A DNA stretch of 57,995 bases from Streptococcus oralis (GCF_001578935.1 NZ_KQ969522.1:432006-490000), one strand, 5' to 3'; counted from the first letter of the stretch, positions 8,651 through 18,248 are shown. Translations and numbers: made by a program. Notes: generated by a model not told the origin, from the letters alone.

Positions 8651-9829
8651 CTAGCGTTCCACGATAAGGGCAGTCCCCATCCCTCCTCCGATACAGAGAG
8701 TTGCTAAACCAGTTTTAGCATTACGTTTCATCATCTCATGTACCAGCGTTACTAGGATACGGCAACCGGAAGCCCCAATTGGGTGACCAAGAGCAATGGC
8801 GCCACCATTGACGTTGACAATATCTGTGTTGAAACCAAGTGTTTTACCAACTGCACAAGCCTGGGCAGCAAAGGCTTCATTTGACTCAATCAAGTCGAGA
8901 TCTTCAACTGTCAAATTGCCTTTTTCAAGAGCTTTGCGAGTCGCATAAATCGGTCCACATCCCATCATCTTAGGATCCAAACCTGCACTTGCATACGAAC
9001 GAATGCGAGCAATCACTGAAAGTCCTAATTCTTCCGCTTTTTCAGCACTCATGATTAGGACTGCTGCTGCCCCGTCATTGATTCCTGAAGCATTTCCCGC
9101 TGTGACAGAACCGTCTTTTTTGAAAACCGGACCTAGCTTAGACAGGCTCTCTAAGCTAGCATCTTTTCTAGGATATTCATCTGTATCGAAAACGATAGGA
9201 TCGCCTTTGCGTTGAGGAATGACAACTGACACAATCTCTTCTTTAAAGCGTCCAGATTCTATAGCCGCCACTGCTCGTTTTTGTGACTCTAAAGCAAGAG
9301 CATCTTGCTCTTCTCGACTGATTCCATATTCTTCAGCAACATTCTCAGCTGTAATTCCCATATGGTATTCGTTAAAGGCATCAGACAAACCGTCCTTAAT
9401 CATGGTATCTACCACTTTCGAATCGCCCATACGGCCGCCCCAACGGAAGCTTGGCAAAACGTATGGAGCCTGACTCATGTTTTCTGCACCACCAGCTACG
9501 ATAATATCTGCATCGCCACATCGAATCGCTTGAGCAGCCAACTGCACGGCCTTCAAACCGGAACCACAAACCTTGTTGATAGTAAAGGCTGGTGTAAATT
9601 CAGGGATTCCTGCGTGAATGCTCATTTGACGAGCTAGGTTTTGACCTAAACCTGCGCCTAGGACATTCCCCATAATCACTTCATCTACTTGCTCTGGTTT
9701 GACATTGGCTCTCTCCAAAGCAGTCTTAATAACCAAAGAACCCAAATCAACAACAGAAACATTCCTCAAGCTTCCTCCAAAGGAACCTATAGGAGTTCGC
9801 ACTGCTGAAACAATCACTACATCTTTCAC
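8651..9829 (-). CDS. Acetyl-CoA C-acetyltransferase (thiolase)
   Basis: Condenses two acetyl-CoA to acetoacetyl-CoA, the entry step of the mevalonate route to isoprenoids, or runs in reverse. Family signatures are present in order: the nucleophilic Cys in [15 protein letters not shown], the NEAFAAQA segment, the His in [10 protein letters not shown] and the second Cys in [14 protein letters not shown]. The GTG at 9829 ([15 protein letters not shown], 392 residues) is the preferred start because GGAGG lies five bases upstream; a GTG at 9841 would add four residues and has no such site. It is a single gene flanked by terminators on both sides, between gdpP and hpf. Confidence 0.92.
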   Translation of the reverse strand: MKDVVIVSAVRTPIGSFGGSLRNVSVVDLGSLVIKTALERANVKPEQVDEVIMGNVLGAGLGQNLARQMSIHAGIPEFTPAFTINKVCGSGLKAVQLAAQAIRCGDADIIVAGGAENMSQAPYVLPSFRWGGRMGDSKVVDTMIKDGLSDAFNEYHMGITAENVAEEYGISREEQDALALESQKRAVAAIESGRFKEEIVSVVIPQRKGDPIVFDTDEYPRKDASLESLSKLGPVFKKDGSVTAGNASGINDGAAAVLIMSAEKAEELGLSVIARIRSYASAGLDPKMMGCGPIYATRKALEKGNLTVEDLDLIESNEAFAAQACAVGKTLGFNTDIVNVNGGAIALGHPIGASGCRILVTLVHEMMKRNAKTGLATLCIGGGMGTALIVER

Positions 9830-9918
9830 GACTACCTCCACTAGTATCTATTCTTCTCGTTTTATTCTACTTTTATAAGTTTATAAATATTTTGTTAATA
9901 AATCAAGTCAATTAAAAT

Positions 9919-9950
9919 AAAAAGAGTGGTTTACATAGGTGTAAACCACT
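9919..9950 (-). terminator. Terminator after hpf
   Basis: On the minus strand AGTGGTTTACA-(4 bases)-TGTAAACCACT is a perfect 11-pair stem followed by CTTTTTATTTT. Confidence 0.9.
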
Positions 9951-9974
9951 TGATAAAACTATTTGGAGAAGGGC

Positions 9975-10517
9975 TTATTTGACTTCTAGAAGACCAATCT
10001 CACCATCTTCACGGCGATACAAAACATTCGTCGTTTGATCTTCTACATCTACATAGATAAAGAAATCATGTCCCAATAAATCCATTTGGAGAAGGGCTTC
10101 TTCTAAATCCATTGGCTTCAAATCAATTTGTTTTGAACGAACAACTTTTGGTTGCACAACATTTACATCTTCTACTAGAGCATCTGTAAAGAGTTGACTT
10201 GTCGCAACTTTATTTTTATTCTTACGTTCGATTTTAGTTTTATTTTTACGAATCTGACGTTCAATTTTATCTGTTACAAGATCGATAGAACCATACATAT
10301 CTTGAGAAATATCTTCAGCACGAAGAGTGATAGATCCAAGCGGAATTGTTACTTCAACCTTTGCTGTTTTTTCACGGTAAACTTTCAAGTTCACACGTGC
10401 ATCCAACTCCTGCTCAGGTTGAAAATACTTTTCAATCTTTTCGAGTTTAGAAACTACATAATCACGAATTGCTTCTGTTACTTCTAGGTTTTCACCACGG
10501 ATACTATATTTAATCAT
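9975..10517 (-). CDS. hpf: Ribosome hibernation-promoting factor, long form
   Basis: Dimerises 70S ribosomes into inactive 100S particles in slow growth and protects them. The 180 residues contain the N-terminal S30AE/YfiA domain (MIKYSIRGENLEVTEAIRDY to about residue 100), a charged linker, and the C-terminal dimerisation domain (about 120-180, with QMDLLGHDFFIYVDVE). This is the long form typical of Firmicutes. It follows comFC on the same strand after 79 bases, as in pneumococcus. Confidence 0.95.
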   Translation of the reverse strand: MIKYSIRGENLEVTEAIRDYVVSKLEKIEKYFQPEQELDARVNLKVYREKTAKVEVTIPLGSITLRAEDISQDMYGSIDLVTDKIERQIRKNKTKIERKNKNKVATSQLFTDALVEDVNVVQPKVVRSKQIDLKPMDLEEALLQMDLLGHDFFIYVDVEDQTTNVLYRREDGEIGLLEVK

Positions 10518-10596
10518 ATAAGTACCTTCTTTCTAAACATTTTTGTTTTTCTAACTATATTATAACGCTTTCATTTTCATTTTGCAAATTTTTTCC

Positions 10597-11259
10597 TCAT
10601 CTTACAAGGGAAAAAGTTTTAACTTCCAAAGCACCTGCTTCTTCCAAAAGTCGTTTCACTCGATTCACAGTTGCCCCTGTTGTATAGATGTCATCAATCA
10701 GCAAAATCTTCTTAGGAAGTGAGATCCCATCTTTAATAAAAAATGGAATTTCAGTAGCCAACCTTTCCAAACGGCTTTTAGAAGAACTAGCACTCTCTTC
10801 TCTTTTCCCTAATATATCTTTAAAAGAAAAGCCTGCTGCCTCAACCAAACCCTCGACTTGATTAAACCCCCTCTCAAGCAATCTTTCAGGACTTAGGGGA
10901 ATTACAACAAATTGATAACCTTTATACTTTTTCAGCTCCTCAACAAGAACGGAAGCAAAAACTTTTCTAAGCAAAAAATCGCCATCAAACTTATATCGAC
11001 TGAAAAAGTCTTTCATAGCTTGATTATAGGTAAAAATTGCCTTATGATCGACGTGAACTCCTTTTTTACACCAAAGTTTACAATCTTGACACTGAGTTGA
11101 CAAACCTATTTTCATACAGTTTGGACAATATTTCTCACCAATCTTCTCAAAACTCGAAGCACAAGCTAAGCATAGATAACTGCAGTCGTGCTTCAAAAGG
11201 AAGAGGCTACTAAAAGTTAACTCACTCTTTATGGTCTGGCCACATAGTAAACAGTTCAT
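10597..11259 (-). CDS. comFC: Competence protein ComFC (phosphoribosyltransferase-like)
   Basis: Late competence protein needed for efficient transformation and reported to partner ComFA. The 220 residues start with a cysteine-rich zinc-binding part (MNCLLCGQ, YLCLACAS, YCPNCMK, CQDCKLWCKKG) and end with a type I phosphoribosyltransferase domain with the PRPP motif ILLIDDIYTTGAT. Its start overlaps the comFA stop, so the two genes form one operon under the comFA combox. Confidence 0.94.
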   Translation of the reverse strand: MNCLLCGQTIKSELTFSSLFLLKHDCSYLCLACASSFEKIGEKYCPNCMKIGLSTQCQDCKLWCKKGVHVDHKAIFTYNQAMKDFFSRYKFDGDFLLRKVFASVLVEELKKYKGYQFVVIPLSPERLLERGFNQVEGLVEAAGFSFKDILGKREESASSSKSRLERLATEIPFFIKDGISLPKKILLIDDIYTTGATVNRVKRLLEEAGALEVKTFSLVR

Positions 11260-12554
11260 AACCCCGCCTCCTTGTTCATCTGCTTGATTTCCTTGATTGC
11301 CTTCTTGATGGAAGCATTTAATCCATCATGAAAGAAGAGCAACTCACCAGTTGGTCTGTCCATACTACGCCCAACTCGCCCACCAATCTGAATCAAGCTA
11401 GACTTGGTAAAAAGCCTATGATTAGCTTCTACTACGAAAACATCCACACAAGGGAAAGTAACTCCACGTTCCAAGATTGTCGTACTGATCAGTATTGTTA
11501 GTTCTCCATCTCGAAAAGCTTGCACTTGCTCTAATCGGTCTTCTGTGACAGAAGATACAAAACCGATATTCTCATCTGGGAAATGCGCCTGTAGTATTTC
11601 TTTTAGTTTTTCGCCTTTCTTAATCTCTGATGCAAAAATCAGCAGAGGATAACCTGTTCTTCTCTGTTTCTCAATGTAGATCTTTAACTTAGATGACAAC
11701 TGGCTTTTCTCTAAACAGCGATTAAAATTCGATAACCAGACTGGTTTAGGAATAATCAAAGGATTCCCATGAAACCGTCTCGGCAAGCTTAAGCGTTTCA
11801 ATTCTCCTGTACGAACCTTCCTATCTAACTTATCTGTAGAAGTTGCTGTAAGGAATATCCTTAATCCTTCCTCCTTTACACTATTCTTTACAGCATAGTA
11901 AAGCATAGTGTTGTCAACATAAGGAAAGGCATCTACCTCATCCACTATCAACAAATCAAAAGCATGATAAAATTTTAATAACTGATGAGTTGTCGCAACT
12001 ACTAAGGGAGTTCGAAAATAGGGCTCTGATTCGCCATGGAGTAGCGCTATATCGCAAGCAAAGTCATTCTGCAGTCGCTTATACAGTTCTAAACAAACGT
12101 CTATGCGAGGGCTGGCCAAACATACTGCACCACCATCATCAATCACTTTGGCCACAACTTGATAAATCATCTCTGTCTTTCCAGCTCCTGTCACAGCATG
12201 AACTAAGGTCGGTTCTTTCTTTTCGACTGCTCGCATCAACCCCTCTGATACCTTTTCCTGAAAAGGGGTTAACTGACCACGCCATTTGAGAACATCTTGC
12301 TTAGGAAAATCTTCCTGCGGAAAATAGTATAAAGCTTGATCACTCCTAACTCGCTTCATCAGCAAACACTCCCTGCAATAGTAGGCGCCAATAGGCAAAT
12401 ACCATCCTTCTAGAATCAAACTATTACAACGTTGACAAAACAGTTTCCCCTTCTCTTTTCTCATTGCTGGCAGTCTCACTGCTACCTGTCGTTCTTCTTC
12501 CGTTAATTCTTTCTCAGTAAACAAGCGACCGAGATAATTTGGATTTACTTTCAT
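11256..12554 (-). CDS. comFA: DNA-uptake ATPase/translocase ComFA
   Basis: Cytosolic superfamily 2 helicase-like ATPase that helps pull transforming single-stranded DNA into the cell. The 432 residues have an N-terminal four-Cys zinc finger (FCQRCNSLI and YYCRECLLM), Walker A AVTGAGKTE, the DEVDAF box, STTILERGVTF and QIGGRVGRS. From memory the start MKVNPNYLGRLFTEKELTEE matches the pneumococcal protein. The start codon lies only seven bases after a perfect combox, with no recognisable ribosome site, so the transcript may have almost no leader. Confidence 0.95.
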   Translation of the reverse strand: MKVNPNYLGRLFTEKELTEEERQVAVRLPAMRKEKGKLFCQRCNSLILEGWYLPIGAYYCRECLLMKRVRSDQALYYFPQEDFPKQDVLKWRGQLTPFQEKVSEGLMRAVEKKEPTLVHAVTGAGKTEMIYQVVAKVIDDGGAVCLASPRIDVCLELYKRLQNDFACDIALLHGESEPYFRTPLVVATTHQLLKFYHAFDLLIVDEVDAFPYVDNTMLYYAVKNSVKEEGLRIFLTATSTDKLDRKVRTGELKRLSLPRRFHGNPLIIPKPVWLSNFNRCLEKSQLSSKLKIYIEKQRRTGYPLLIFASEIKKGEKLKEILQAHFPDENIGFVSSVTEDRLEQVQAFRDGELTILISTTILERGVTFPCVDVFVVEANHRLFTKSSLIQIGGRVGRSMDRPTGELLFFHDGLNASIKKAIKEIKQMNKEAGL

Positions 12555-12561
12555 ACTTTAA

Positions 12562-12569
12562 TATTCGTA
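12562..12569 (-). promoter_or_regulatory. Perfect ComX box (TACGAATA) of comFA-comFC
   Basis: The minus strand reads TACGAATA, 8 of 8 matches to the combox recognised by RNA polymerase carrying the competence sigma factor ComX. It ends seven bases before the comFA ATG. Confidence 0.92.
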
Positions 12570-12610
12570 AAAATCTAGCACTTTAGATATTTTTTTAGTA
12601 CAATTGAATC

Positions 12611-13246
12611 ATGGAATTTAGAACAATTAAAGAGGATGGTCAGGTCCAAGAAGAAATCAAAAAATCCCGCTTTATCTGTCATGTCAAGCGTGTTTATAGC
12701 GAAGAAGAGGCTCGTGACTTCATCACTACCATCAAAAAAGAACACTATAAAGCCACCCATAACTGCTCTGCTTTTATTATAGGGGAACGCAGTGAAATCA
12801 AACGTACGAGTGATGACGGGGAGCCTAGTGGTACTGCTGGAGTCCCTATGCTGAGCGTCTTAGAAAATCATAATCTAACCAATCTCTGTGTGGTAGTGAC
12901 ACGCTACTTTGGTGGCATCAAACTAGGAGCTGGTGGTTTGATCCGTGCTTATGCAGGTAGTGTGGCCTTGGCTGTCAAAGAAATTGGTATTATTGAAATC
13001 AAAGAACAGGCTGGCATAGCCATTCAGATGTCTTACGCTCAGTATCAAGAATATGGCAATTTCCTTAGAGAGCATCAACTCATGGAACTCGAGACGAACT
13101 TTACAGATCAAATCGCTACAATGATCTATGTTGATAAGGAAGAGAAAGAAAAGATCAAAGCTGCTCTTGTGGAGTTCTTTAATGGAAAAATCACTTTAAC
13201 TGATCAAGGTTTACGAGAAGTTGAAGTTTCTGTAAACTTAGTGTAA
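12611..13246 (+). CDS. YigZ/IMPACT family protein
   Basis: 211 residues of the UPF0029 (IMPACT) family with the N-terminal RWD-linked fold and the signature GEPSGTAGVPML and VVVTRYFGGIKLGAGGL (about 75-115). Bacterial members are poorly characterised; eukaryotic IMPACT regulates GCN2 signalling. The gene is divergent from comFA with 56 bases between starts, as in pneumococcus. Length is normal. Confidence 0.88.
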   Translation: MEFRTIKEDGQVQEEIKKSRFICHVKRVYSEEEARDFITTIKKEHYKATHNCSAFIIGERSEIKRTSDDGEPSGTAGVPMLSVLENHNLTNLCVVVTRYFGGIKLGAGGLIRAYAGSVALAVKEIGIIEIKEQAGIAIQMSYAQYQEYGNFLREHQLMELETNFTDQIATMIYVDKEEKEKIKAALVEFFNGKITLTDQGLREVEVSVNLV

Positions 13247-13260
13247 ACGAAGGAGAAATT

Positions 13261-13704
13261 ATGGCTTTTGGGAAATTTATTCAAGGACTTGCTGGAAACT
13301 TTAACGAGGAAAACAAAGAGACTCTTATCAAATAATATGGTCAATATCTACTAGAGAATGAAGAAATTCAAAGTGGGTATAAACTTATTCGGGATTCAAT
13401 CATCTTTACAAATATCCGTATTATTTTTACAGATAAGCAAGGTGCCACTGGTCGCAAGGTGTCTGTTAAGTCACTCTTTTTGATGAATATTGTAAACGTT
13501 GAAATGGAAACTGCTGGAGCAGGTATAGATGATAGTGAGATTACGATCACTTATTTAGAAAATGTCTTTCTAAAAGCACATAATGAGCATCTGAGTTTCC
13601 ATAAATTTGAATTCCCTAAAAAAACGAACATCCTCCCTCTTTACACCTATTTATTAGAATTGGCTTATCACAATCGATTAAAAATTAATGGCTTAGACCT
13701 TTGA
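13261..13704 (+). pseudogene. PH-domain (bPH_1-like) protein gene interrupted by a nonsense codon
   Basis: Starting at 13261 behind GAAGGAG the frame reads MAFGKFIQGLAGNFNEENKE, then TLIK and a TAA stop at 13333-13335 (codon 25), then continues open in the same frame as YGQYLLENEEIQSGYKLI to 13704. Without the stop the product would be 147 residues, resembling the small bacterial PH-like proteins found beside yigZ in streptococci. The stop replaces what I expect to be Gln or Glu (one base change). Restart at the Met at 13483 would drop half the domain. No indel is present, so this is a simple point mutation or a sequencing error. Confidence 0.75.
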
Positions 13705-13711
13705 TATAAAA

Positions 13712-13736
13712 AAATCCTATCACTTTGATAGGATTT
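13712..13736. terminator. Terminator between the PH-domain gene and cysK
   Basis: AAATCCTATCA-CTT-TGATAGGATTT is a perfect 11-pair hairpin. It is preceded by seven A and followed by TCTATATTTT. Confidence 0.85.
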
Positions 13737-13800
13737 CTATATTTTACAAATAGCCCTAAGCGCGTTATACTAGTATCATCTTATACAAAGAGGTATATCT

Positions 13801-14727
13801 ATGGCTATTTATAACAATATCACTGAACTTATTGGACAAACACCGATTGTTAAACTTAACAACATTGTTCCAGAGGGTGCTGCAGATGTCTATGTTAAAC
13901 TAGAAGCTTTTAACCCTGGTTCGTCAGTAAAAGACCGTATTGCCCTTAGCATGATTGAAAAAGCGGAACAAGATGGTATTCTAAAACCGGGTGCTACCAT
14001 TGTTGAAGCAACGAGTGGAAACACTGGTATCGGTCTTTCATGGGTTGGTGCCGCTAAAGGATATAAAGTTGTTATCGTCATGCCTGAAACGATGAGTGTG
14101 GAACGACGTAAGATTATCCAAGCCTATGGTGCTGAACTCGTCCTTACTCCTGGTAGCGAAGGAATGAAAGGGGCTATTGCTAAAGCTCAGGAAATCGCTG
14201 CTGAACGTGACGGCTTCCTTCCACTCCAATTTAATAATCCAGCTAATCCAGAAGTACACGAAAGAACAACAGGAGCTGAAATACTGGCTTCTTTCGGTTC
14301 TGATGGACTAGATGCTTTTGTAGGTGGTGTTGGCACCGGTGGAACGATCTCAGGTGTTTCTCACGCTCTTAAAGCAGCAAATTCAAACATTCAAGTTTAT
14401 GCAGTTGAGGCAGACGAGTCAGCTATCTTGTCTGGTGAAAAACCAGGACCTCACAAAATTCAAGGTATCTCAGCTGGATTTATTCCTGAAACACTTGATA
14501 CAAAGGCCTATGATGGTATTGTCCGTGTAACGTCAGATGATGCTCTAGCTCTTGGCCGTGAAATTGGTGGAAAAGAAGGCTTCCTTGTTGGGATTTCTTC
14601 AGCTGCAGCGATTTACGGGGCAATTGAGGTTGCCAAGAAATTAGGTACAGGTAAGAAAGTCCTTGCTTTAGCACCAGATAACGGCGAACGTTATTTGTCT
14701 ACAGCACTCTATGAATTTGAAGTGTAG
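13801..14727 (+). CDS. cysK: Cysteine synthase (O-acetylserine sulfhydrylase)
   Basis: PLP enzyme that makes cysteine from O-acetylserine and sulfide. The 308 residues include the PLP-lysine motif [11 protein letters not shown] (near residue 43), the substrate loop [10 protein letters not shown], the phosphate-binding glycine loop [11 protein letters not shown] and the C-terminal GISSAAA segment. Length is normal. It is a single-gene unit with a promoter-like GTTATACT upstream and its own terminator. Confidence 0.95.
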   Translation: MAIYNNITELIGQTPIVKLNNIVPEGAADVYVKLEAFNPGSSVKDRIALSMIEKAEQDGILKPGATIVEATSGNTGIGLSWVGAAKGYKVVIVMPETMSVERRKIIQAYGAELVLTPGSEGMKGAIAKAQEIAAERDGFLPLQFNNPANPEVHERTTGAEILASFGSDGLDAFVGGVGTGGTISGVSHALKAANSNIQVYAVEADESAILSGEKPGPHKIQGISAGFIPETLDTKAYDGIVRVTSDDALALGREIGGKEGFLVGISSAAAIYGAIEVAKKLGTGKKVLALAPDNGERYLSTALYEFEV

Positions 14728-14743
14728 CCTCCTAAATGCACTT

Positions 14744-14768
14744 AGCCCTTATTAAAGGGCTTTTTGTT
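14744..14768 (+). terminator. Terminator after cysK
   Basis: AGCCCTT-ATTA-AAGGGCT forms a seven-pair stem followed by TTTTGTTT. Confidence 0.88.
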
Positions 14769-14799
14769 TACTCATATAGAGCCTACTCTCTAGACCAAA

Positions 14800-14825
14800 A
14801 GAAAAAGGAAGCAATTTGCTTCCTT
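14800..14825 (-). terminator. Terminator after tsf
   Basis: AAGGAAGCAATTTGCTTCCTT is an inverted repeat; on the minus strand it is followed by TTTCTTTT. Confidence 0.85.
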
Positions 14826-14830
14826 TTCTA

Positions 14831-15871
14831 TTAGTTATTCAAGGCTGCTGCCATTGTAGCTGCAACTTCTGCTTCAAAGTCGTTTGCAGCTTTCTCGATA
14901 CCTTCACCAACTTCAAAGCGAGCGAACTCAACTACTGAAGCATTTACTGATTCAAGGTAAGCTTCAACTGTCTTGCTGTCATCCATGATGTATACTTGTG
15001 CAAGAAGTGTGTATGCTTGGTCAACTTTGGTGTTGTCAAGCATGAAGCGGTCCATTTTACCTGGGATGATTTTGTCCCAGATTTTTTCTGGTTTGCCTTC
15101 TGCAGCCAACTCAGCTTTGATGTCAGCTTCAGCTTGAGCAATCACTTCATCAGACAATTGTGCTTTTGATCCATACTTCAAGTGTGGAAGAGCTGGTTTA
15201 CCAACCATTGCACGGCTTTCGTTATCTTGATCGATTACGTGGTTCAATTGTGCCAACTCATCTTTAACAAATTGCTCATCCAATTCTTTGTAAGAAAGAA
15301 CTGTTGGTTTCATCGCTGCGATGTGCATTGAGATTTGTTTAGCAAGCGCTTCATCTCCACCTTCGATTACAGAGATAACACCGATACGTCCACCATTGTG
15401 TTGGTATGCTCCGAAGTGTTGTGCATCTGTTTTTTCAAGCAAAGCAAAACGACGGAATGAGATTTTTTCACCGATTGTAGCTGTTGCAGATACATATGCA
15501 GCTTCAAGAGTTTCACCTGAAGGCATTGTCAAAGCAAGTGCTTCTTCGTTGTTAGCTGGTTTTCCTTCAGCAATTACTTTAGCTGTAGCATTTACCAAGT
15601 CAACGAATTGAGCGTTTTTCGCAACGAAGTCAGTTTCAGCATTTACTTCAACTACTGCTGCAACGTTACCGTTAACAAATACACCAGTCAAACCTTCAGC
15701 TGCAACACGGTCAGCTTTCTTAGCTGCCTTAGCCATACCTTTTTCGCGAAGCAATTCGATCGCTTTTTCGATGTCACCGTCTGTTTCTACAAGCGCTTTT
15801 TTAGCGTCCATAACACCGGCACCAGATTTTTCACGCAACTCTTTAACAAGTTTAGCTGTAATTTCTGCCAT
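14831..15871 (-). CDS. tsf: Elongation factor Ts
   Basis: Guanine nucleotide exchange factor for EF-Tu. The 346 residues start with the UBA-like domain [20 protein letters not shown] and contain the hallmark [10 protein letters not shown] motif (about 75-84) used to contact EF-Tu, followed by the dimerisation core. It follows rpsB with a 77-base gap, the classical rpsB-tsf operon, and ends at a terminator. Confidence 0.97.
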   Translation of the reverse strand: MAEITAKLVKELREKSGAGVMDAKKALVETDGDIEKAIELLREKGMAKAAKKADRVAAEGLTGVFVNGNVAAVVEVNAETDFVAKNAQFVDLVNATAKVIAEGKPANNEEALALTMPSGETLEAAYVSATATIGEKISFRRFALLEKTDAQHFGAYQHNGGRIGVISVIEGGDEALAKQISMHIAAMKPTVLSYKELDEQFVKDELAQLNHVIDQDNESRAMVGKPALPHLKYGSKAQLSDEVIAQAEADIKAELAAEGKPEKIWDKIIPGKMDRFMLDNTKVDQAYTLLAQVYIMDDSKTVEAYLESVNASVVEFARFEVGEGIEKAANDFEAEVAATMAAALNN

Positions 15872-15897
15872 TTTGATTCTCCTATATTTTTTAAAAT

Positions 15898-15926
15898 AGG
15901 AGAGCCGGGCTAAGCCCCGCCCTCCT
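15898..15926 (-). terminator. Hairpin between rpsB and tsf (possible attenuator)
   Basis: On the minus strand an imperfect GC-rich stem (AGGAGGGCGGGGCT / AGCCCGGCTCTCCT) is followed by ATTTT. In an rpsB-tsf operon it could lower tsf transcription or protect the rpsB 3' end. It is not a clean terminator. Confidence 0.5.
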
Positions 15927-15948
15927 AGGTAATGATTACTTATATGAA

Positions 15949-16722
15949 TTAAGCGTTGTCGCCTTCTACAACTTCAACGATTTCTTCGATTGAGTCAGCT
16001 TGAGCTTCTGAAGCTACAAATTCTGCTTCAACTGCATCTTCACCTTGACGTCCTTCGATGATAGCATCAGCTAATTTAGCTGTGATCAATTTAACAGCTC
16101 GGATAGCGTCATCGTTAGCTGGGATGATTACATCGATATCGTCTGGGTCAGTATTTGTGTCAACCATCGCTACAACTGGGATACCCAATTTTTTAGCTTC
16201 TTTAACAGCGATTTGTTCTTTATGTGGGTCAACTACGTACATTACATCAGGGATACGAGGCATGTCTTCGATACCACCCAAGAATTTTTCAAGACGTGCA
16301 CGTTGTTTGTTAAGAAGTGCAACTTCTTTCTTAGGAAGAACGTCGAAGATTCCTTCTTCTTCCATACGTTTGATTTCTTTCAAACGAGCAATACGTTTTT
16401 GGATAGTTCCCCAGTTAGTAAGAGTTCCACCCAACCAACGGTGGTTGATGTAGTATTGACCTGAACGTTCTGCTTCTTCTTTAACAGCGTCAGCAGCTTG
16501 TTTTTTAGTACCAACAAACAATACAACTGCATCGTTAGCTGCCGCATCACGCATAAAGTCGTATGCTTGGTCAGCGTATTTTACAGTTTGTTGCAAGTCG
16601 ATAACGTGGATTCCGTTACGCTCAGTGAAGATGTACTTAGCCATCTTAGGGTTCCAGCGACGAGTTTGGTGACCAAAGTGTACACCAGCCTCAAGAAGTT
16701 GTTTCATTGAAATTACTGCCAT
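15949..16722 (-). CDS. rpsB: 30S ribosomal protein S2
   Basis: uS2 of the small subunit. The 257 residues start [20 protein letters not shown] and contain the S2 signatures [12 protein letters not shown] and [17 protein letters not shown]. The frame is open to 16806, but the start at 16722 has the site AAAGGAG and matches the conserved S2 N-terminus; the extra 28 codons belong to the 5' leader. First gene of the rpsB-tsf operon. Confidence 0.97.
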   Translation of the reverse strand: MAVISMKQLLEAGVHFGHQTRRWNPKMAKYIFTERNGIHVIDLQQTVKYADQAYDFMRDAAANDAVVLFVGTKKQAADAVKEEAERSGQYYINHRWLGGTLTNWGTIQKRIARLKEIKRMEEEGIFDVLPKKEVALLNKQRARLEKFLGGIEDMPRIPDVMYVVDPHKEQIAVKEAKKLGIPVVAMVDTNTDPDDIDVIIPANDDAIRAVKLITAKLADAIIEGRQGEDAVEAEFVASEAQADSIEEIVEVVEGDNA

Positions 16723-16838
16723 GAGTATTTCTCCTTTTTGTTTTTTTCCTCTCCTCGACTTCAACTTGCAAAACGACCCGAGGGCAACAGTTTCACAATT
16801 CATCAAGAATGAGTATTATCGTTTACACGACAAGTTTC
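16723..16838 (-). promoter_or_regulatory. Long 5' leader of rpsB
   Basis: About 110 bases separate the predicted rpsB transcription start from the ATG. The leader includes a GC-rich block (GTTGCCCTCGGGTCG) and a possible pairing of TTGC with GCAA around it. Ribosomal protein operons often carry autoregulatory leaders. I cannot assign it to a known class. Confidence 0.35.
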
Positions 16839-16867
16839 ATTCTACCACATTTTAACGATATTTTCAA
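16839..16867 (-). promoter_or_regulatory. Sigma-A promoter of rpsB-tsf
   Basis: On the minus strand TTGAAA (16867-16862), a 17-base spacer and TAGAAT (16844-16839). Confidence 0.8.
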
Positions 16868-16907
16868 GTGGTTTTAATAGATTTCGGCCTTGCTTTCGAT
16901 AAAAAAT

Positions 16908-16936
16908 AATAAAAGAGACTCAAATCGAGCCTCTTT
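16908..16936 (-). terminator. Terminator after pcsB
   Basis: On the minus strand AAAGAGGCTC-GATTT-GAGTCTCTTT forms a ten-base stem with one mismatch, followed by TATTATTTTTT. Confidence 0.8.
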
Positions 16937-16946
16937 ATTTCATTCA

Positions 16947-18155
16947 TTAGTTTGGATAGATGTAAGTAACATAACCTTCAGAAGTTGTAGTTGGGTTGAA
17001 CCATCCACGCTTGTTACCGATTGTACGATCTCCACCATAGTTTGATTCTGATACTTGAATGCTAGTTGATGATGAAACTGCTGTAACAACCGCTACGTGT
17101 CCATATCCACCGTCATTCCAACATGCAATCGCACCAACTTGTGGAGTTGATCCTGTACGGAATCCTGCAGCTGCTGCACTTGTAGCCCACTGCGCTCCGT
17201 TACCCCAGTAATCTCCAGCCCAAGGTGCTAATGTTTTAGCTCCCCAAGTACATTCCCCAGTTGGATAACTTGAAGCATTTGTACTGTATGTTGGACGCTG
17301 TCTAGTTGGAGTTGGTGCAGGCGCTGGAGTGTAGCTTGAATCATCATCTGATGAAGAGCTTGAAGTTGCTTGCACTTGATCTGAAAGTGTTGTATTTCCA
17401 GAAGCAACAACTGATTGTTGTTGGCTTGTTTGACGTGCTTTATAAGCTGCTTCTGCTTCAGCTGCTGCTTTTGCTTCTGCTTCAGCTGCTGCTTTTTGTT
17501 CCAATAAAGTAGCTTTATCACTTTCTGCAGTAGCTTTCTCTGCAGCAAGGTTTAACTCAGCAACTTTCAACTCTGCTTGTTTTGTTGTCAATGCTTGTGC
17601 ATCGTCAGCAAGCGTTTGTTGGTTCGCAATGACAGTGTTGATTGCTTCATTATTTGCAACCTGTTTTTCAGCGATAGATTTCTTATCAGCTTTCTGTTGT
17701 TCCAACATTTTGTTGTTAGCTGATACAATCTCGCTCATGGCTGCAACACGTGAAATAGCTTCCGTAATTGATTTTGAGTTTACAATTGTATTGATGTAGC
17801 TAGTTGCAGCACCGTTTGTTTGTGCGCTACGTGCTTGTTTCTCCAAAGATTCATTACGAGCAACAATGTTCTTAGAAAGCTCTGTAATTTCTCCTTCAAG
17901 TTTTTTAGATTCAGCTTGTAGAGTTTCATTCTCAGCTTCCAAGTTCGTTTGTTGAGTTTGGATAGCTGTAACTTGCGTTTGGATTTCATCTACTTGTTTT
18001 TGAGCTTCTTTTTGTTGAGCTGTCAAATTACTAATCTTACTATCTTGAGCAGCAATCTTTTCATCAGTTGTTTCAGCGTGGACAGTTGTCAATACCGCCG
18101 CTTGTGACACTAATACTGTACTTAATAAAAGTGACGCTAAGATTTTTTTCTTCAT
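16947..18155 (-). CDS. pcsB: Cell-division peptidoglycan hydrolase PcsB
   Basis: Extracellular hydrolase that splits septal peptidoglycan and is activated by FtsEX. The 402 residues have a signal peptide (to about AETTD, residue 28), a long coiled coil (about 30-230), an Ala-rich part, a Ser/Pro linker (about 250-290), and a C-terminal CHAP domain with Cys in GECTWGAKT and His in GGYGHVAVV. From memory the pneumococcal protein is 392 residues; the linker [19 protein letters not shown] accounts for the extra length. A WalR-like box precedes it, consistent with WalRK control of pcsB in streptococci. Confidence 0.96.
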   Translation of the reverse strand: MKKKILASLLLSTVLVSQAAVLTTVHAETTDEKIAAQDSKISNLTAQQKEAQKQVDEIQTQVTAIQTQQTNLEAENETLQAESKKLEGEITELSKNIVARNESLEKQARSAQTNGAATSYINTIVNSKSITEAISRVAAMSEIVSANNKMLEQQKADKKSIAEKQVANNEAINTVIANQQTLADDAQALTTKQAELKVAELNLAAEKATAESDKATLLEQKAAAEAEAKAAAEAEAAYKARQTSQQQSVVASGNTTLSDQVQATSSSSSDDDSSYTPAPAPTPTRQRPTYSTNASSYPTGECTWGAKTLAPWAGDYWGNGAQWATSAAAAGFRTGSTPQVGAIACWNDGGYGHVAVVTAVSSSTSIQVSESNYGGDRTIGNKRGWFNPTTTSEGYVTYIYPN

Positions 18156-18190
18156 ATTGTGTAGATACTCCTTCTATTTAAGACATTACT

Positions 18191-18234
18191 AGTATACCAA
18201 AAAAAGACATAATAAATATTACGCCTTTGTTACA
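18191..18234 (-). promoter_or_regulatory. WalR (VicR) box and -10 element of pcsB
   Basis: On the minus strand TGTAAC-AAAGG-CGTAAT (18234-18218) fits the WalR direct repeat TGTWAH-N5-TGTWAH at 11 of 12 positions. A -10 box TATACT lies at 18196-18191 with no good -35 box, as expected for an activated promoter. pcsB is an established WalR target. Confidence 0.75.
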
Positions 18235-18248
18235 TTTTTATTTCTTTC

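Noticed and set aside
16723..16806. N-terminal extension of S2 by 28 residues
   Set aside because: The conserved S2 start [13 protein letters not shown] has a strong ribosome site; the extension is leader RNA.
17736..17760. CACGTGAAAT in pcsB as another parS site
   Set aside because: Only about 12 of 16 bases fit and the left arm is not palindromic.
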